NCBI GenBank assembly: GCA_017430925.1
Contig: JAFRMA010000030.1
Coordinates: 1-39,733, forward strand
Source: Solobacterium sp.
Lineage (GTDB): Bacteria; Bacillota_I; Bacilli_A; Erysipelotrichales; Erysipelotrichaceae
Direction: 5' to 3'
DNA: 39,733 bases
The notes below the pieces were generated by a model. It made no database searches. It was not told the DNA's origin and saw only the letters and a list, made by a program, of their open reading frames with translations. This document shows positions 17,462 through 26,372 of this stretch, one piece after another. Position 1 is the stretch's first letter. Each line of letters begins with the position of its first letter. The position numbers and the translations under genes were made by a program.

Positions 17462-17696
17462 TGAATCCCTCATCATAGGATGCCAGAACTTCTTCACACA
17501 TCTCCAGAAGTTCCGGATCCTCTACTGCTTCCAGATTTCCATCTTCATCGTAGGTAAACGCAAAGACAATATCTTCATCATTCACGTCTCTGACCAGGAC
17601 AAAACTGTTTCCCTGATCATCATCAAAGGTCAGAATGATCTCCATCGTGTATTCTTTGCCATCTTCATCCACAATAACAATCGTATTATCTTCCAT
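17454..17696 (-). CDS. yrzB: DUF1292 / YrzB-family small acidic protein
   Basis: An 80-aa very acidic protein starting MEDNTIVIVDEDGKEYTMEI, with family pieces FDDDQGNSFVLVRD and FTYDEDGNLEAVED. The family is found almost always next to ruvX and ireB (yrrK-yrzL in Bacillus), as here. No biochemical function is established. GGAGG five bases before the second ATG decides the start at 17694-17696 over one four codons earlier. A hairpin separates it from ruvX. Confidence 0.9.
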   Translation of the reverse strand: MEDNTIVIVDEDGKEYTMEIILTFDDDQGNSFVLVRDVNDEDIVFAFTYDEDGNLEAVEDPELLEMCEEVLASYDEGFNE

Positions 17697-17712
17697 GAGT
17701 ACCTCCATAACA

Positions 17713-17731
17713 AAAGGCGTTAAACGCCTTT
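17713..17731 (-). other. Intra-operon hairpin at the ruvX stop codon
   Basis: A perfect 7-bp GC-containing stem (17713-17719 with 17725-17731) overlaps the ruvX stop and is followed on the minus strand by TTGTTATGG, just before the yrzB ribosome site. The U run is too short for an efficient terminator. An attenuator, processing site or mRNA stabiliser between ruvX and yrzB is possible. Confidence 0.45.
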
Positions 17732-18146
17732 ATTTTGAATCTAAATAACTTTGCAGGATCTGGACTGCAGCCATCTGATCAATGATCTTTTTGCGTTTTT
17801 TTCTAGATACATCCGCAGCGATCAGGATCTTCTGAGCAGCTGCCGTAGTCAGTCTCTCGTCCCACAAAACTACCGGAATGGACACATGTTCCTCCAGCAT
17901 AGCCTTAAAATCTTCACTGATATGCCCGCGTATGCCGATATCCCCGTTCATATGCTTGGGCAGACCAAGAACGATCTCATCCGGTTTCTCCCGTTTGATT
18001 ACTTCCAGTACCTTTTCCAGACACTGTTCATAATTATCCGGTTCAAAACGGACAGTCTCAACAGCTCTGGCAACAATACCCATCGGATCACTGATCGCGA
18101 TTCCGCAGGTAACACTGCCGAGATCAAGACCTAAAGATCTCTTCAT
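17730..18146 (-). CDS. ruvX: RuvX/YqgF-family RNase H-fold nuclease (putative Holliday junction resolvase)
   Basis: A 138-aa protein with RNase H-like fold. The first catalytic Asp lies in LGLDLGSVTCGIAISDPMG, the second acidic motif in EIVLGLPKHMNG and the third in LWDERLTTAAA. The family is called putative Holliday junction resolvase. In E. coli YqgF also takes part in 16S rRNA 5' maturation, so an rRNA role is a fair alternative. It overlaps ireB as ATGA, the conserved ireB-ruvX-yrzB order. Confidence 0.93.
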   Translation of the reverse strand: MKRSLGLDLGSVTCGIAISDPMGIVARAVETVRFEPDNYEQCLEKVLEVIKREKPDEIVLGLPKHMNGDIGIRGHISEDFKAMLEEHVSIPVVLWDERLTTAAAQKILIAADVSRKKRKKIIDQMAAVQILQSYLDSK

Positions 18147-18409
18147 TCAGCGTGTTCCTCAAGGTAAAAGCGAACAAGCTCCTCAATGATCTCGTGTCTT
18201 TCCACAGACTGGATAATACTGCGCGCATTCTTGTGACTGGAAATATAGGCAGGATCATTGGAAATCAGATAACCAGCCAGCTGATTAATTGCCGTATACC
18301 CTCTTTCCTCGAGTGCTTCCTGCACGAGTTTGAGTACCTGACAGATATTTTTTCTTCTTACCTCATCCGCATTAAAACTCACGGTTGGTGAAATATCAGT
18401 CTGTTTCAT
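18143..18409 (-). CDS. ireB: IreB-family regulatory phosphoprotein (UPF0297)
   Basis: An 88-aa protein starting MKQTDISPTVSFNADEVRRK, with conserved AINQLAGYLISNDPAYISSH and the closing IIEELVRFYLEE. In Enterococcus, IreB is phosphorylated on N-terminal threonines by the PASTA kinase IreK and acts as a negative factor in cephalosporin resistance. Here T4 and T9 are candidate sites; phosphorylation is inferred from the family. AGGTGA precedes the ATG. alaS ends 61 nt upstream, so readthrough from the T-box promoter could include this gene. Confidence 0.93.
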   Translation of the reverse strand: MKQTDISPTVSFNADEVRRKNICQVLKLVQEALEERGYTAINQLAGYLISNDPAYISSHKNARSIIQSVERHEIIEELVRFYLEEHAE

Positions 18410-18470
18410 AACACATCACCTCACTTAGATAAATATTAGAACAAAAGAAGTAAAATGTGTAGACACTAAA

Positions 18471-21113
18471 TCAACATTGTCTTATTTTTTCACGTACGGC
18501 TTCGATTGCGTCCGGGATCTTAGCCAGATTTCTGCCTCCGGCCTGTGCCATATCCGGTCTTCCGCCGCCCTTACCATCAGTTTTCTCTGCCGCAAGACGT
18601 ACAAGATCACCGGCTTTAAGACCTTTGTCGATCATGGCCTTGGAAGCTGCGCAGACAAAGGTAACCTTATCCTCGGAAGTATTTGTAACAAATACGATTC
18701 CTTCCTTCATCCGGTTTCTCAGCATTTCCGCATAACCCTTCATCCGGGAGATCTCCATATCCTTTTCCTGGACAAACAATACCGGAATACCGTTGATTTC
18801 TTCCGCGCTCTTCAGTCTCGCATCCGCTTCCGCAGATAATGCCTTGGCTTTGGCTTCCGCGACTTCACGGCGAAGCTCCGCATTCTCGTTCATCAACTGG
18901 GCAATCCGTTCCTGCAGGCCTGCAGAACTTTGCATCTTCAGCATTTTCGCCGTATCCTTCAGATACTCTTCGGAAGAACGGAAATCTTCGTACGCGGGAA
19001 GTTTTGTCTTGGAAGTGATACGGCGTACACCGGAACCGATGGATTCTTCACTGATGATCTTGAATACACCAAGATCGCTGGTATTGCGGGCATGTGTGCC
19101 GCCGCAGAATTCCTTGGAGAAATCACCCATGGACACAACTCTTACGGTATCTCCGTACTTTTCATCGAACAGGGCGATCGCACCGCTGTTCTGGGCATCT
19201 TCGATACTCATGACTTCGGTGGTTACCGGCAGACACTCCGCAATCTTCGCGTTGACCAGATATTCTGTCTGTTTCAGCTGTTCCTCAGTCATCTTCTCAT
19301 AATGCGTGAAGTCAAAACGTCCGTAATCCGGCCCGTTGTAGGAACCGGCCTGTGCGACATGGTCACCTAATACCTGACGCAGAGCTGCCTGTAACAGATG
19401 AAGGGAAGAATGATTCGCCCTGGTCATCTCACGCCGTTCCACATCGATCTCACCATGAACGGTATCCCCTTCGGATATCGTTCCCTTAGTAATTTCAATA
19501 TGGTGCAGACTTTGTTTGTGCGGTGCTTTCTTGACATCGGTCACCTTTGCGTCAAAACTGTCGTTCCACATCTTGCCGGTATCCGCGGTCTGACCACCGG
19601 ATTCCGCGTAGAAACTGGTTTCTGCCAGGATCACATCGCCGTAATCAGACAGTGAAGATACACGTACACCGTCCTGGAACAGAGCGATGACTTTGGACGT
19701 ACAGGAATTCTCCGTATACCCGGTAAAGACAGATTCTTCTTCAAAGTCCATCAGATCCTTGGATTGTGAACTCATACTCTGTTCATTTCCTCTGGCGTCT
19801 CTTGCGCGCTGTTTCTGCGCCTGCATTTCTACATCAAAGCCTTCCTTGTCTACGGTATAACCGGCTTCTTCCGCGATCTCTGTCGTTAATTCACTCGGGA
19901 ATCCATAGGTATCATACAGTTTGAACATGACACTTCCGGGCAGCACTTTCGTATCCTGGTGCTTTGCCAGTTCCTGATTCAGCAACATCTCGCCGTTGGT
20001 TAAGGTCGCGTGGAAGGATTCTTCTTCTGTCTTGACCAGGCGGGATACGAGTTCTACTTTGTCCAGCAGGTACGGGTAATAACCCTTCATGTTCTCCGCA
20101 ACGATCTTGACCAGTTTATACATGAAGCTGCCCTCGATACCAAGCTTTATGCCGTAACGAACAGCTCGGCGCAGAACCCGGCGTAAAACATAGCCGCGTC
20201 CTTCGTTGGAGAATGTTGCGCCGTCCGAGATTGCGAATGTCACGGTACGGATATGGTCCGCAATGACCCGGTAAGCCATCTTGTACTCCGGATCACTGTA
20301 TGGATGTTTGGCATACGCTTCACAGGCATGGATGATCGGCAGGAAAAGATCTGTATCAAAGTTAGTCTCTCCGCCCTGGATCAGACATACCAGACGTTCC
20401 AGACCCATACCGGTATCGATATTCTTCTGCGGGAGTTCCTTGTACTCACTGCGGGGCATCTGGTCCGGCTTGCAGTCATACTGGGAGAATACGATGTTCC
20501 AGACTTCGATATAGCGGTCATTCTCAATATCCTCAAAGAAGAGTTTCTCACCCAATCCTTTGGGATCATACTTCTCACCACGGTCGTAATACAGCTCGGT
20601 GTCCGGTCCGCCGGGGCCTTCACCAATCTCCCAGAAATTATCTTCTGTCTTACGGATATGGGATGGAATCATACCTACCTTGATCCAGGTTTCATACGCT
20701 TCTGTATCATCCGGATATACCGTGACATATAACTTCTGCGGGTCAAAACCAATCCATTCCGGGGATGTCAGGAATTCCCAGGCATAGGCAATTGCTTCTT
20801 TCTTGAAGTAATCACCGATGGAGAAATTACCGAGCATCTCAAAGAATGTGTGATGTCTTGCGGTCTTGCCGACATTCTCAATATCGTTTGTACGAATGGA
20901 TTTCTGGGCATTGGCAATTCGGTTGTTCTGTGGTTTTTCCGTACCGTCAAAGTATTTCTTGAGCGCGGATACACCGGCATTGATCCACAGCAGCGTAGGA
21001 TCATTATGCGGGATCAGGTTTGCGCCTGGTTCGATCATGGAACCCTTCTGGCGGAAGAATTCCAGGAACATGTTTCTGACCTGATCTGAAGTGAGTTGTT
21101 TCTGTACTGTCAT
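18471..21113 (-). CDS. alaS: Alanyl-tRNA synthetase
   Basis: An 880-aa class II synthetase that charges tRNA-Ala and edits mischarged Ser/Gly. The N-terminal motif is MFLEFFRQKGSMIEPGANLI. Class II motif 2 is ARHHTFFEMLGNFSIGDYF. The editing-site zinc ligands are in RANHSSLHLLQAALRQVLGD and EFCGGTHARNTSDLG. The C-Ala tail ends with GGRPDMAQAGG. GGAGGTTAAT precedes the ATG at 21111-21113; the upstream extension to 21185 would translate the T-box terminator and is rejected. Expression is controlled by the T-box leader directly upstream. Confidence 0.98.
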   Translation of the reverse strand: MTVQKQLTSDQVRNMFLEFFRQKGSMIEPGANLIPHNDPTLLWINAGVSALKKYFDGTEKPQNNRIANAQKSIRTNDIENVGKTARHHTFFEMLGNFSIGDYFKKEAIAYAWEFLTSPEWIGFDPQKLYVTVYPDDTEAYETWIKVGMIPSHIRKTEDNFWEIGEGPGGPDTELYYDRGEKYDPKGLGEKLFFEDIENDRYIEVWNIVFSQYDCKPDQMPRSEYKELPQKNIDTGMGLERLVCLIQGGETNFDTDLFLPIIHACEAYAKHPYSDPEYKMAYRVIADHIRTVTFAISDGATFSNEGRGYVLRRVLRRAVRYGIKLGIEGSFMYKLVKIVAENMKGYYPYLLDKVELVSRLVKTEEESFHATLTNGEMLLNQELAKHQDTKVLPGSVMFKLYDTYGFPSELTTEIAEEAGYTVDKEGFDVEMQAQKQRARDARGNEQSMSSQSKDLMDFEEESVFTGYTENSCTSKVIALFQDGVRVSSLSDYGDVILAETSFYAESGGQTADTGKMWNDSFDAKVTDVKKAPHKQSLHHIEITKGTISEGDTVHGEIDVERREMTRANHSSLHLLQAALRQVLGDHVAQAGSYNGPDYGRFDFTHYEKMTEEQLKQTEYLVNAKIAECLPVTTEVMSIEDAQNSGAIALFDEKYGDTVRVVSMGDFSKEFCGGTHARNTSDLGVFKIISEESIGSGVRRITSKTKLPAYEDFRSSEEYLKDTAKMLKMQSSAGLQERIAQLMNENAELRREVAEAKAKALSAEADARLKSAEEINGIPVLFVQEKDMEISRMKGYAEMLRNRMKEGIVFVTNTSEDKVTFVCAASKAMIDKGLKAGDLVRLAAEKTDGKGGGRPDMAQAGGRNLAKIPDAIEAVREKIRQC

Positions 21114-21120
21114 ATTAACC

Positions 21121-21338
21121 TCCATAAAAAAACTTACATCCCACACAGGAACGTAAGATCTACGCGGTACCATCCTGATTCGCATATAATGCGCACCTTA
21201 ATTGTCCTTAACGCGGAGAACGGCTCGGATTGGGAGCTCTCTGCAGAAGCTTCACCATCGGTCCAGCCAAGGGTCTCTCACCATCACCCTCTCGCTTCGG
21301 AAGGAAATCCGATACCTACTTACCTGCAGTAAACGATC
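21121..21338 (-). ncRNA. T-box riboswitch (tRNA-Ala sensing) in the alaS leader
   Basis: On the minus strand the T-box consensus appears as AGGATGGTACCGCG (21163-21176), containing the UGGU that pairs with an uncharged tRNA 3' end of discriminator A. A stem I is closed by CTGCAG/CTGCAG with inner stem TATCGG/CCGATG. Its internal loop has the loop-E pair AGTA and GAA, with GAA followed by GCT (21248-21250), an alanine codon, as probable specifier. The terminator is a 10-bp stem (21133-21142 with 21148-21157) followed by seven T. When alanine-tRNA is uncharged, antitermination lets alaS and possibly downstream genes be transcribed. Confidence 0.93.
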
Positions 21339-21344
21339 CACTAA

Positions 21345-21350
21345 AATATA
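21345..21350 (-). promoter_or_regulatory. Probable -10 of the T-box/alaS promoter
   Basis: TATATT on the minus strand lies about 7 nt before the expected 5' end of the T-box RNA. No good -35 is seen. It sits in the 49 nt between the metallophosphoesterase stop and the leader. Confidence 0.4.
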
Positions 21351-21387
21351 TCACAGAACCCGGAAAAATACATAGAAATCGTAAAGA

Positions 21388-22203
21388 TTATCCGCAGATC
21401 CGGATTTTATTCACCGCTCCGATCATCCCCTGGGAAGAACAGATCTGGTATTTATCTTCGCTGATCATTGTTTTCAGGTATCCGTGCAGATGTCCGCACA
21501 AGACAGCAACAAAGCAGGCATTGTCCCGGATCAGCCGGACGAATTCCGCAGCGTTGGCATCCTCCACGTTTTCATCGATAAAGAAATACGGCTGAAACAG
21601 ACCAAGATCCCTGCGGTTTTTATCTGTGCATAACGGGATATGCGTAACGATGATCGTCGGTACCGGATTCCGGACAATACTGTGAAGTACATCCAGGGTT
21701 TCCTCTGTAACCGTCTTTAACCGGTCATCTACCGCAAGGAACTGGAATCCATCAAAGCGGATGAATCCCGGCTTACTGTCCCAGACACCCTCCAGATACT
21801 CTGTTTCATGGTTTCCGGCAACGCACAGATACTGCCCGGGATATTCGCGCAGCGCCTGTCTGAGCAGTCTTTCTCCAGCCGGGTGCATTTCTTCCAGCAG
21901 ATCGCCGGCAAGCACAAGAAGATCCGGGTTTTCTTCTGCCGCATAGCGCATGAGCTTCCGGAACGCTTCCACAGTGCTCAGTTCCTGTTCCTTGCCGCAA
22001 TACTCCCCGGCCAGACCGGCAAAGAACTTCTTCGTTTCCTTCCAGGATTCTTCCCATTCCTCTGCCTTGCGGATTTCTTCGGCAGAAGAAAATTCATCAG
22101 CTGCGCAGATATGCGTATCACTGATCTGGAGGATATGATACTCCCTCTTCAGTCCGGGAATCCGGATCTCTTCTTCATGAATCTGATAGAAACGATCTGT
22201 CAT
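21388..22203 (-). CDS. Calcineurin-like metallophosphoesterase
   Basis: A 271-aa cytoplasmic phosphoesterase. It has the canonical motifs in order: ILQISDTHIC (D-x-H), LLVLAGDLLEE (GD), CVAGNHETEY (GNHE), IIVTHIPLC (H) and CGHLHGYLK (GHxH). Together these form the two-metal centre. No signal peptide or added domain is visible, and the substrate (nucleotide, phosphoprotein or other) cannot be deduced. A basic and acidic insert (KAEEWEESWKETKKFF) between motifs I and II may form a helical cap. The start overlaps the recD2 stop as ATGA. Confidence 0.88.
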   Translation of the reverse strand: MTDRFYQIHEEEIRIPGLKREYHILQISDTHICAADEFSSAEEIRKAEEWEESWKETKKFFAGLAGEYCGKEQELSTVEAFRKLMRYAAEENPDLLVLAGDLLEEMHPAGERLLRQALREYPGQYLCVAGNHETEYLEGVWDSKPGFIRFDGFQFLAVDDRLKTVTEETLDVLHSIVRNPVPTIIVTHIPLCTDKNRRDLGLFQPYFFIDENVEDANAAEFVRLIRDNACFVAVLCGHLHGYLKTMISEDKYQICSSQGMIGAVNKIRICG

Positions 22204-24404
22204 ACATTCTTTCCTGTTTTTTCCATAATTCGGCGGCACAGTGTCGTCTGCCGGTAGTGTCGTTCGATCTGCGCGATTCCCCGCAGAAATGCCCTCTTAT
22301 CCCCAATCAGGATCAGGGATTGTCTGGCTCTGGTCACCCCGGTATAGATCAGCTTTCTCTGCAACATGATCGTATGCTGGGGAGTGATGGGAAGAATGAC
22401 GATGGGATATTCACTGCCCTGGGATTTATGTACGGAGATACAGTAAGCCAAAGTGATGTTACTGAGATTCTCTCCGGCGTATTCCACGTAGATACCGTCA
22501 AAGTTCACGATCAGTGTTGTCTGGTGGGTCTCGGTAAATCTTGCGTCAATGATCTCTTCCAGTACGCCGATATCCCCGTTATATACATCATCATCCGGCT
22601 GATTCTTCAGCTGCAGGATCTTATCTCCCTCCCGGAAAATCAGATAACCGAATTTCATCTCTTTCTTATCCGGTGTCCTGGGGTTAAACGTTTCCTGTAA
22701 AGCACGATTCAGGATATCGATTCCGGCATTGCCGTTGTACATCGGAGATAAGACCTGGATATCATTCAGGGTATATCCCTTTTCCAGGGCGTTGGCGGTG
22801 ATCTGTACAATTGTTCTCCTGACTTCTTCGGAAGGCTTCTCCAGAAACAGGAAATCATGATTCAGGGACTCAAAATCAACGTTGCCTTCATGGATCATAT
22901 GTGCCAGTTCAATTACGTCACTGCCGGTCTGCTGACGATAGATATGGGTCAGTCTCACTAACGGGAAGCAATCACTCTGGATGAGATCCCGCAGCACACT
23001 GCCGCAGGATACCGAAGGAAGCTGATCTTCATCACCAATGATACAAATCTTACGGACCAGCCGTGATGCCTGCAGGAGATGATAGAACAGCCAGTTATCC
23101 ACCATGGAGAATTCATCCACGATCAGAAGATCCGCAAAGATCGGTTCATCTTCATTGACACCAAACGTATTGGTTTCCAGATCCCATTTCAGCAGAGAGT
23201 GCACGGTCATCGCCGGATTATCCGTTAATTCCGACAAGCGTTTGGCAGCTCTGCCGGTAGGCGCGGCACATACAACCGTACTGCTCGGATACAACATCTT
23301 GAATAACTGCACCAGTGCCCGCACGACGGTTGTCTTACCGGTACCGGGGCCGCCGGTCAGGATCATAAACGGATGGGTAAAGAAACTGTGGATTGCCCTG
23401 ATCTGGTCTTCATCATAGGTGATCGCTAAGGATTTCTGCATCTGTTCCAGGTATTCTTCCAGAAGTTCTTCATGGAACGGATCCAGTTCTGTATAGGGAA
23501 AGCCCGCCAGAAAAGAACTGATACCCTCTTCTGCCTCATATTGTGTAATCGGGTACACACGTTCCTCTTCGGCAGCGAATTTGCGGTTGTTTACGGCTGT
23601 GCTGAACAAGGTATCATAATCGTAGGAAAGACCCGTACAGCGCTTCGCAAACGCCTCCTGAAGCGTAGTATAGGTCACGAACGAATCACCGGACGCCACA
23701 CACAGATCCATGCACAAGGAAACCAGATACGCGTACAGACGACGTTCATCATCTGCGGAAAATCCCAGGGACTGCGCAATCTTATCTGCTGTCTTGAAGC
23801 CGAAACCGTCACATTCATCGATAACCCTGTAGGGGTTCTCACGGATCTTATCCAAAGCTTCTTTCCCGTAGGTTTTATTCAGACGGATCAGATTCCGCAT
23901 GCCGATTCCATGAATATTCAAAAACCGGATCAGTTCTTCCATCCCGGTATCACTCTGGGCAATCCCTTCCAGGATCACCAGGATCTTATCTTCCTTTAAT
24001 CCCGGTACCATCCTCAGTACATTTTCATCCTCACGGATCAGATCCAGACAATTCTCACCCAGTGTACTGACGATCTTCTCTGCTGTCTTCTTCCCGATTC
24101 CGGGGAACTGGATTCCGGACAGATAACGGATCACCGCTTCGGCTTCACTGGGAAGAGGCTGTTCGTAAGAAGTGATCTGGAACTGCATGCCGTATCTTGG
24201 ATGCTCAATATAGTTTCCGTATAAACGATAGATCACATCTGTTTCAAAAGACGGAAAAAGGCCGGTAACCGTAATTACCCGCTCATTTTCATCATTGATC
24301 ATAAAACGGAAAACAGAATAAAACGTCTCTTCGTTGTGATAAACAACATAGGTGATCTTACCCGTGATTACCGTCAGTTCATCCAGAGAACGTTCTTCAC
24401 TCAT
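22200..24404 (-). CDS. recD2: RecD2-type SF1B DNA helicase
   Basis: A 734-aa helicase of the RecD2/YrrC family, involved in replication-fork repair without RecBC. The N-terminal OB-like region is followed by helix-hairpin-helix repeats (FPGIGKKTAEKIV and HGIGMRNLIRL). The motor has Walker A GGPGTGKTTVVRAL, Walker B LLIVDEFSMVD and motif III GDEDQLPSVSCG. Motifs V and VI are SVHKSQGSEYP and YTGVTRARQSL. Domain order is complete and length normal. Its start overlaps the mnmA stop by 8 nt; mnmA-recD2 neighbourhoods are common in Bacillota. Confidence 0.95.
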   Translation of the reverse strand: MSEERSLDELTVITGKITYVVYHNEETFYSVFRFMINDENERVITVTGLFPSFETDVIYRLYGNYIEHPRYGMQFQITSYEQPLPSEAEAVIRYLSGIQFPGIGKKTAEKIVSTLGENCLDLIREDENVLRMVPGLKEDKILVILEGIAQSDTGMEELIRFLNIHGIGMRNLIRLNKTYGKEALDKIRENPYRVIDECDGFGFKTADKIAQSLGFSADDERRLYAYLVSLCMDLCVASGDSFVTYTTLQEAFAKRCTGLSYDYDTLFSTAVNNRKFAAEEERVYPITQYEAEEGISSFLAGFPYTELDPFHEELLEEYLEQMQKSLAITYDEDQIRAIHSFFTHPFMILTGGPGTGKTTVVRALVQLFKMLYPSSTVVCAAPTGRAAKRLSELTDNPAMTVHSLLKWDLETNTFGVNEDEPIFADLLIVDEFSMVDNWLFYHLLQASRLVRKICIIGDEDQLPSVSCGSVLRDLIQSDCFPLVRLTHIYRQQTGSDVIELAHMIHEGNVDFESLNHDFLFLEKPSEEVRRTIVQITANALEKGYTLNDIQVLSPMYNGNAGIDILNRALQETFNPRTPDKKEMKFGYLIFREGDKILQLKNQPDDDVYNGDIGVLEEIIDARFTETHQTTLIVNFDGIYVEYAGENLSNITLAYCISVHKSQGSEYPIVILPITPQHTIMLQRKLIYTGVTRARQSLILIGDKRAFLRGIAQIERHYRQTTLCRRIMEKTGKNV

Positions 24405-25542
24405 ACATCTCCACAGAGATCTTCTTCATCAGATCTTCTTCACCCTGATATACCACGTCGATCGTACCGCCTCCGATCATCCTGTCACCGGTATAGAATA
24501 CTGCCTGCTGTCCCGGTGTCACCGAAGCGATCTTCTGCGGATATGTGACCAGAACTTCCTGTTCATTTATACGTTTCATGGTAACCGGCTGATCCGGCTG
24601 ACGGTAACGGAACTTTGCTGTACAGGATAATACTTCCGGTATATCACACAGATAATTCATTCCCGACACAAGACAGGAATCAGAATACAGCCACTCTTTA
24701 TGTGCCTCATCGGTCACGAACAACTCATTGCGCAGGATATCCTTGCCAATCACGTAATATGGTCCGGTACCGCCGATATTCAGTCCTTTGCGCTGACCAA
24801 TCGTGTAATACAACACACCGGTATGCCGGCCAACAACTTCATGCGTACAGATACTGCGGATATCCCCGTCTTTCATCGGCAGATAATTTGCCAGGAACTG
24901 ACGGAAATCCCTCTCACCGATAAAACAGATACCGGTGGAATCCTTCTTTTTGGCAATACTGAGATGTAACTCTTCCGCAATTCTGCGTACTTCCGGCTTA
25001 TCGATCTCACCCAGCGGGAATACGATCTGCGGCAGAACATCACGGCTGATCTGTGAAAGAAAATACGTCTGGTCCTTATTCCGGTCATGCGATTTATGAA
25101 CGTAACTGTGACCATCTTCTTTCACGATCCTCGCGTAATGTCCGGTTGCCACACAGTCAAACCCCTGACGATGCGCAAACTCCATGAAGGAATCAAACTT
25201 GATATATTTATTACAGAGAATATCCGGATTCGGTGTTCTCCCCTTCTTGTATTCTTCCAGAAAAGTCGTGAATACCTCGTCCCAGTACTCCTTGATAAAA
25301 TCCACACGTAAGAGAGGAAGGCCCAGCATATCCGCCACATTCTTCGCGTCGTTATAGTCTTCTTCCTGTGTGCAGATCGCGTGATCCAGGGTAGGATTGC
25401 CGAGGATATCCCCGTTGGTCAGAGAATCCCAGTTACGCATAAAACCGCAGGTAACATCATATCCCTGCTGTTTTAACAACCAGGCAGCGACAGCGCTGTC
25501 TACGCCGCCGGATAATCCAACCATGATCTTCATTTTATCCAT
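24397..25542 (-). CDS. mnmA: tRNA 2-thiouridylase MnmA
   Basis: A 381-aa enzyme that makes 2-thiouridine at wobble U34 of tRNA-Lys, -Glu and -Gln. The PP-loop is GLSGGVDSAVAAWL. The catalytic cysteines lie in NPDILCNKYIKF and STGICFIGE, and tRNA-binding and beta-barrel domains follow. Length is normal. The start at 25540-25542 has no clear Shine-Dalgarno, and TATAGA lies 5 nt before the ATG. It may therefore be a weak member of the leaderless group, or it may be translated from the operon message after the thioredoxin-like gene 39 nt upstream. Confidence 0.96.
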   Translation of the reverse strand: MDKMKIMVGLSGGVDSAVAAWLLKQQGYDVTCGFMRNWDSLTNGDILGNPTLDHAICTQEEDYNDAKNVADMLGLPLLRVDFIKEYWDEVFTTFLEEYKKGRTPNPDILCNKYIKFDSFMEFAHRQGFDCVATGHYARIVKEDGHSYVHKSHDRNKDQTYFLSQISRDVLPQIVFPLGEIDKPEVRRIAEELHLSIAKKKDSTGICFIGERDFRQFLANYLPMKDGDIRSICTHEVVGRHTGVLYYTIGQRKGLNIGGTGPYYVIGKDILRNELFVTDEAHKEWLYSDSCLVSGMNYLCDIPEVLSCTAKFRYRQPDQPVTMKRINEQEVLVTYPQKIASVTPGQQAVFYTGDRMIGGGTIDVVYQGEEDLMKKISVEMYE

Positions 25543-25581
25543 TGTACTCTATATCTCTCTTTTCCTGGTTTCATCTTTGTT

Positions 25582-25917
25582 TTATTTTTGTCTCACTTCT
25601 GCACAGATTGGTGATGTCTTACAACTCTGACACAGTCTGTCATAGGAGGATAAATCAATGTCCGGATCCCCTTCTTCGGTAAAAACCAGAGGTCTGGGAA
25701 TACGGCTGGGATTACTCCGCAGTTCTTCCGATACTTTGATATCATCTTCATCCTCAATCAGTTTCTTATACCTCATCCAAAGAATCAGGATTCTCAGTTC
25801 ATCGTCATCCAGTAACGAGGCATATAAACTCTTCTCACGGTAACGGATATTCTTTTCCCGAAGTACGGCTTTGATTTTCCTGCACAGCGGGCATCCGGGT
25901 ACGCTATATACGATCAT
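25582..25917 (-). CDS. Thioredoxin-fold protein of the ArsC/Spx/glutaredoxin type
   Basis: A 111-aa protein starting MIVYSVPGCPLCRKIKAVLR. It has a CPLC redox motif at the helix-1 position and a cis-Pro-like segment SRIPRPLVFTEEG. These are the hallmarks of ArsC/Spx-like thioredoxin folds. The C-terminus is unusual: LCQSCKTSPICAEV gives C-x2-C-x5-C, a possible metal site or second redox centre. It overlaps the comK end as ATGA and has GGAGAAG upstream. A Spx-like transcription role is possible but unproven, as is a reductase role. Confidence 0.65.
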   Translation of the reverse strand: MIVYSVPGCPLCRKIKAVLREKNIRYREKSLYASLLDDDELRILILWMRYKKLIEDEDDIKVSEELRSNPSRIPRPLVFTEEGDPDIDLSSYDRLCQSCKTSPICAEVRQK

Positions 25918-26372
25918 ACTATCTTCTCCAGATCCGGATCCATCTCCTGATTCAATCTCCGGATAAATTGTTCACAGCGTTTCATCTGATTGCGGATGAT
26001 TCTGTAGTTGAACGGGATCACAACAGTATCCGCACTGAGAAAACGGATCCGGGTTTCTTCCGGTCCTTCCGCATGGATATCCAGAATCTCGTTATAACAG
26101 ATCCATATACACTCCCTGTGTCCGGCGTTCATGGTCGGGAAAAACAGGATCTGCGTCTGTTCACTGATCAGTACCGCGGGTTTTTGTTTACTGCCGGTAA
26201 GATAACGGAACGCATCTGTCCGTCCTCTCAGCGTACTGCCGTTGTTCAGGCATAACCGGTTCAAAAACTCTGCAGGTTTCTCCTGAGCCAGGGATTGCTG
26301 TCCTCCCTTAAGAAAGAGATGACTCTCTTTTTCATCACCGGTAATGTACAGGATATCTTTCACATTCATCAT
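25914..26372 (-). CDS. comK: ComK-family competence transcription factor
   Basis: A 152-aa protein that aligns by eye with the core of Bacillus ComK. The matching pieces are LCLNNGSTLRGRTDAFRYLT, KPAVLISEQTQILFFPTMN, RECIWICYNEI, a TRIRFLSADTVVIPFNY strand and an NQMKRCEQFIRRL helix. ComK activates late competence genes such as comE and comG. This homologue lacks the last 30-40 residues of the Bacillus protein, where the MecA/ClpC degradation signal lies. It overlaps the upstream small gene as ATGA. No strong Shine-Dalgarno is present, so coupling is likely. Confidence 0.8.
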   Translation of the reverse strand: MMNVKDILYITGDEKESHLFLKGGQQSLAQEKPAEFLNRLCLNNGSTLRGRTDAFRYLTGSKQKPAVLISEQTQILFFPTMNAGHRECIWICYNEILDIHAEGPEETRIRFLSADTVVIPFNYRIIRNQMKRCEQFIRRLNQEMDPDLEKIV

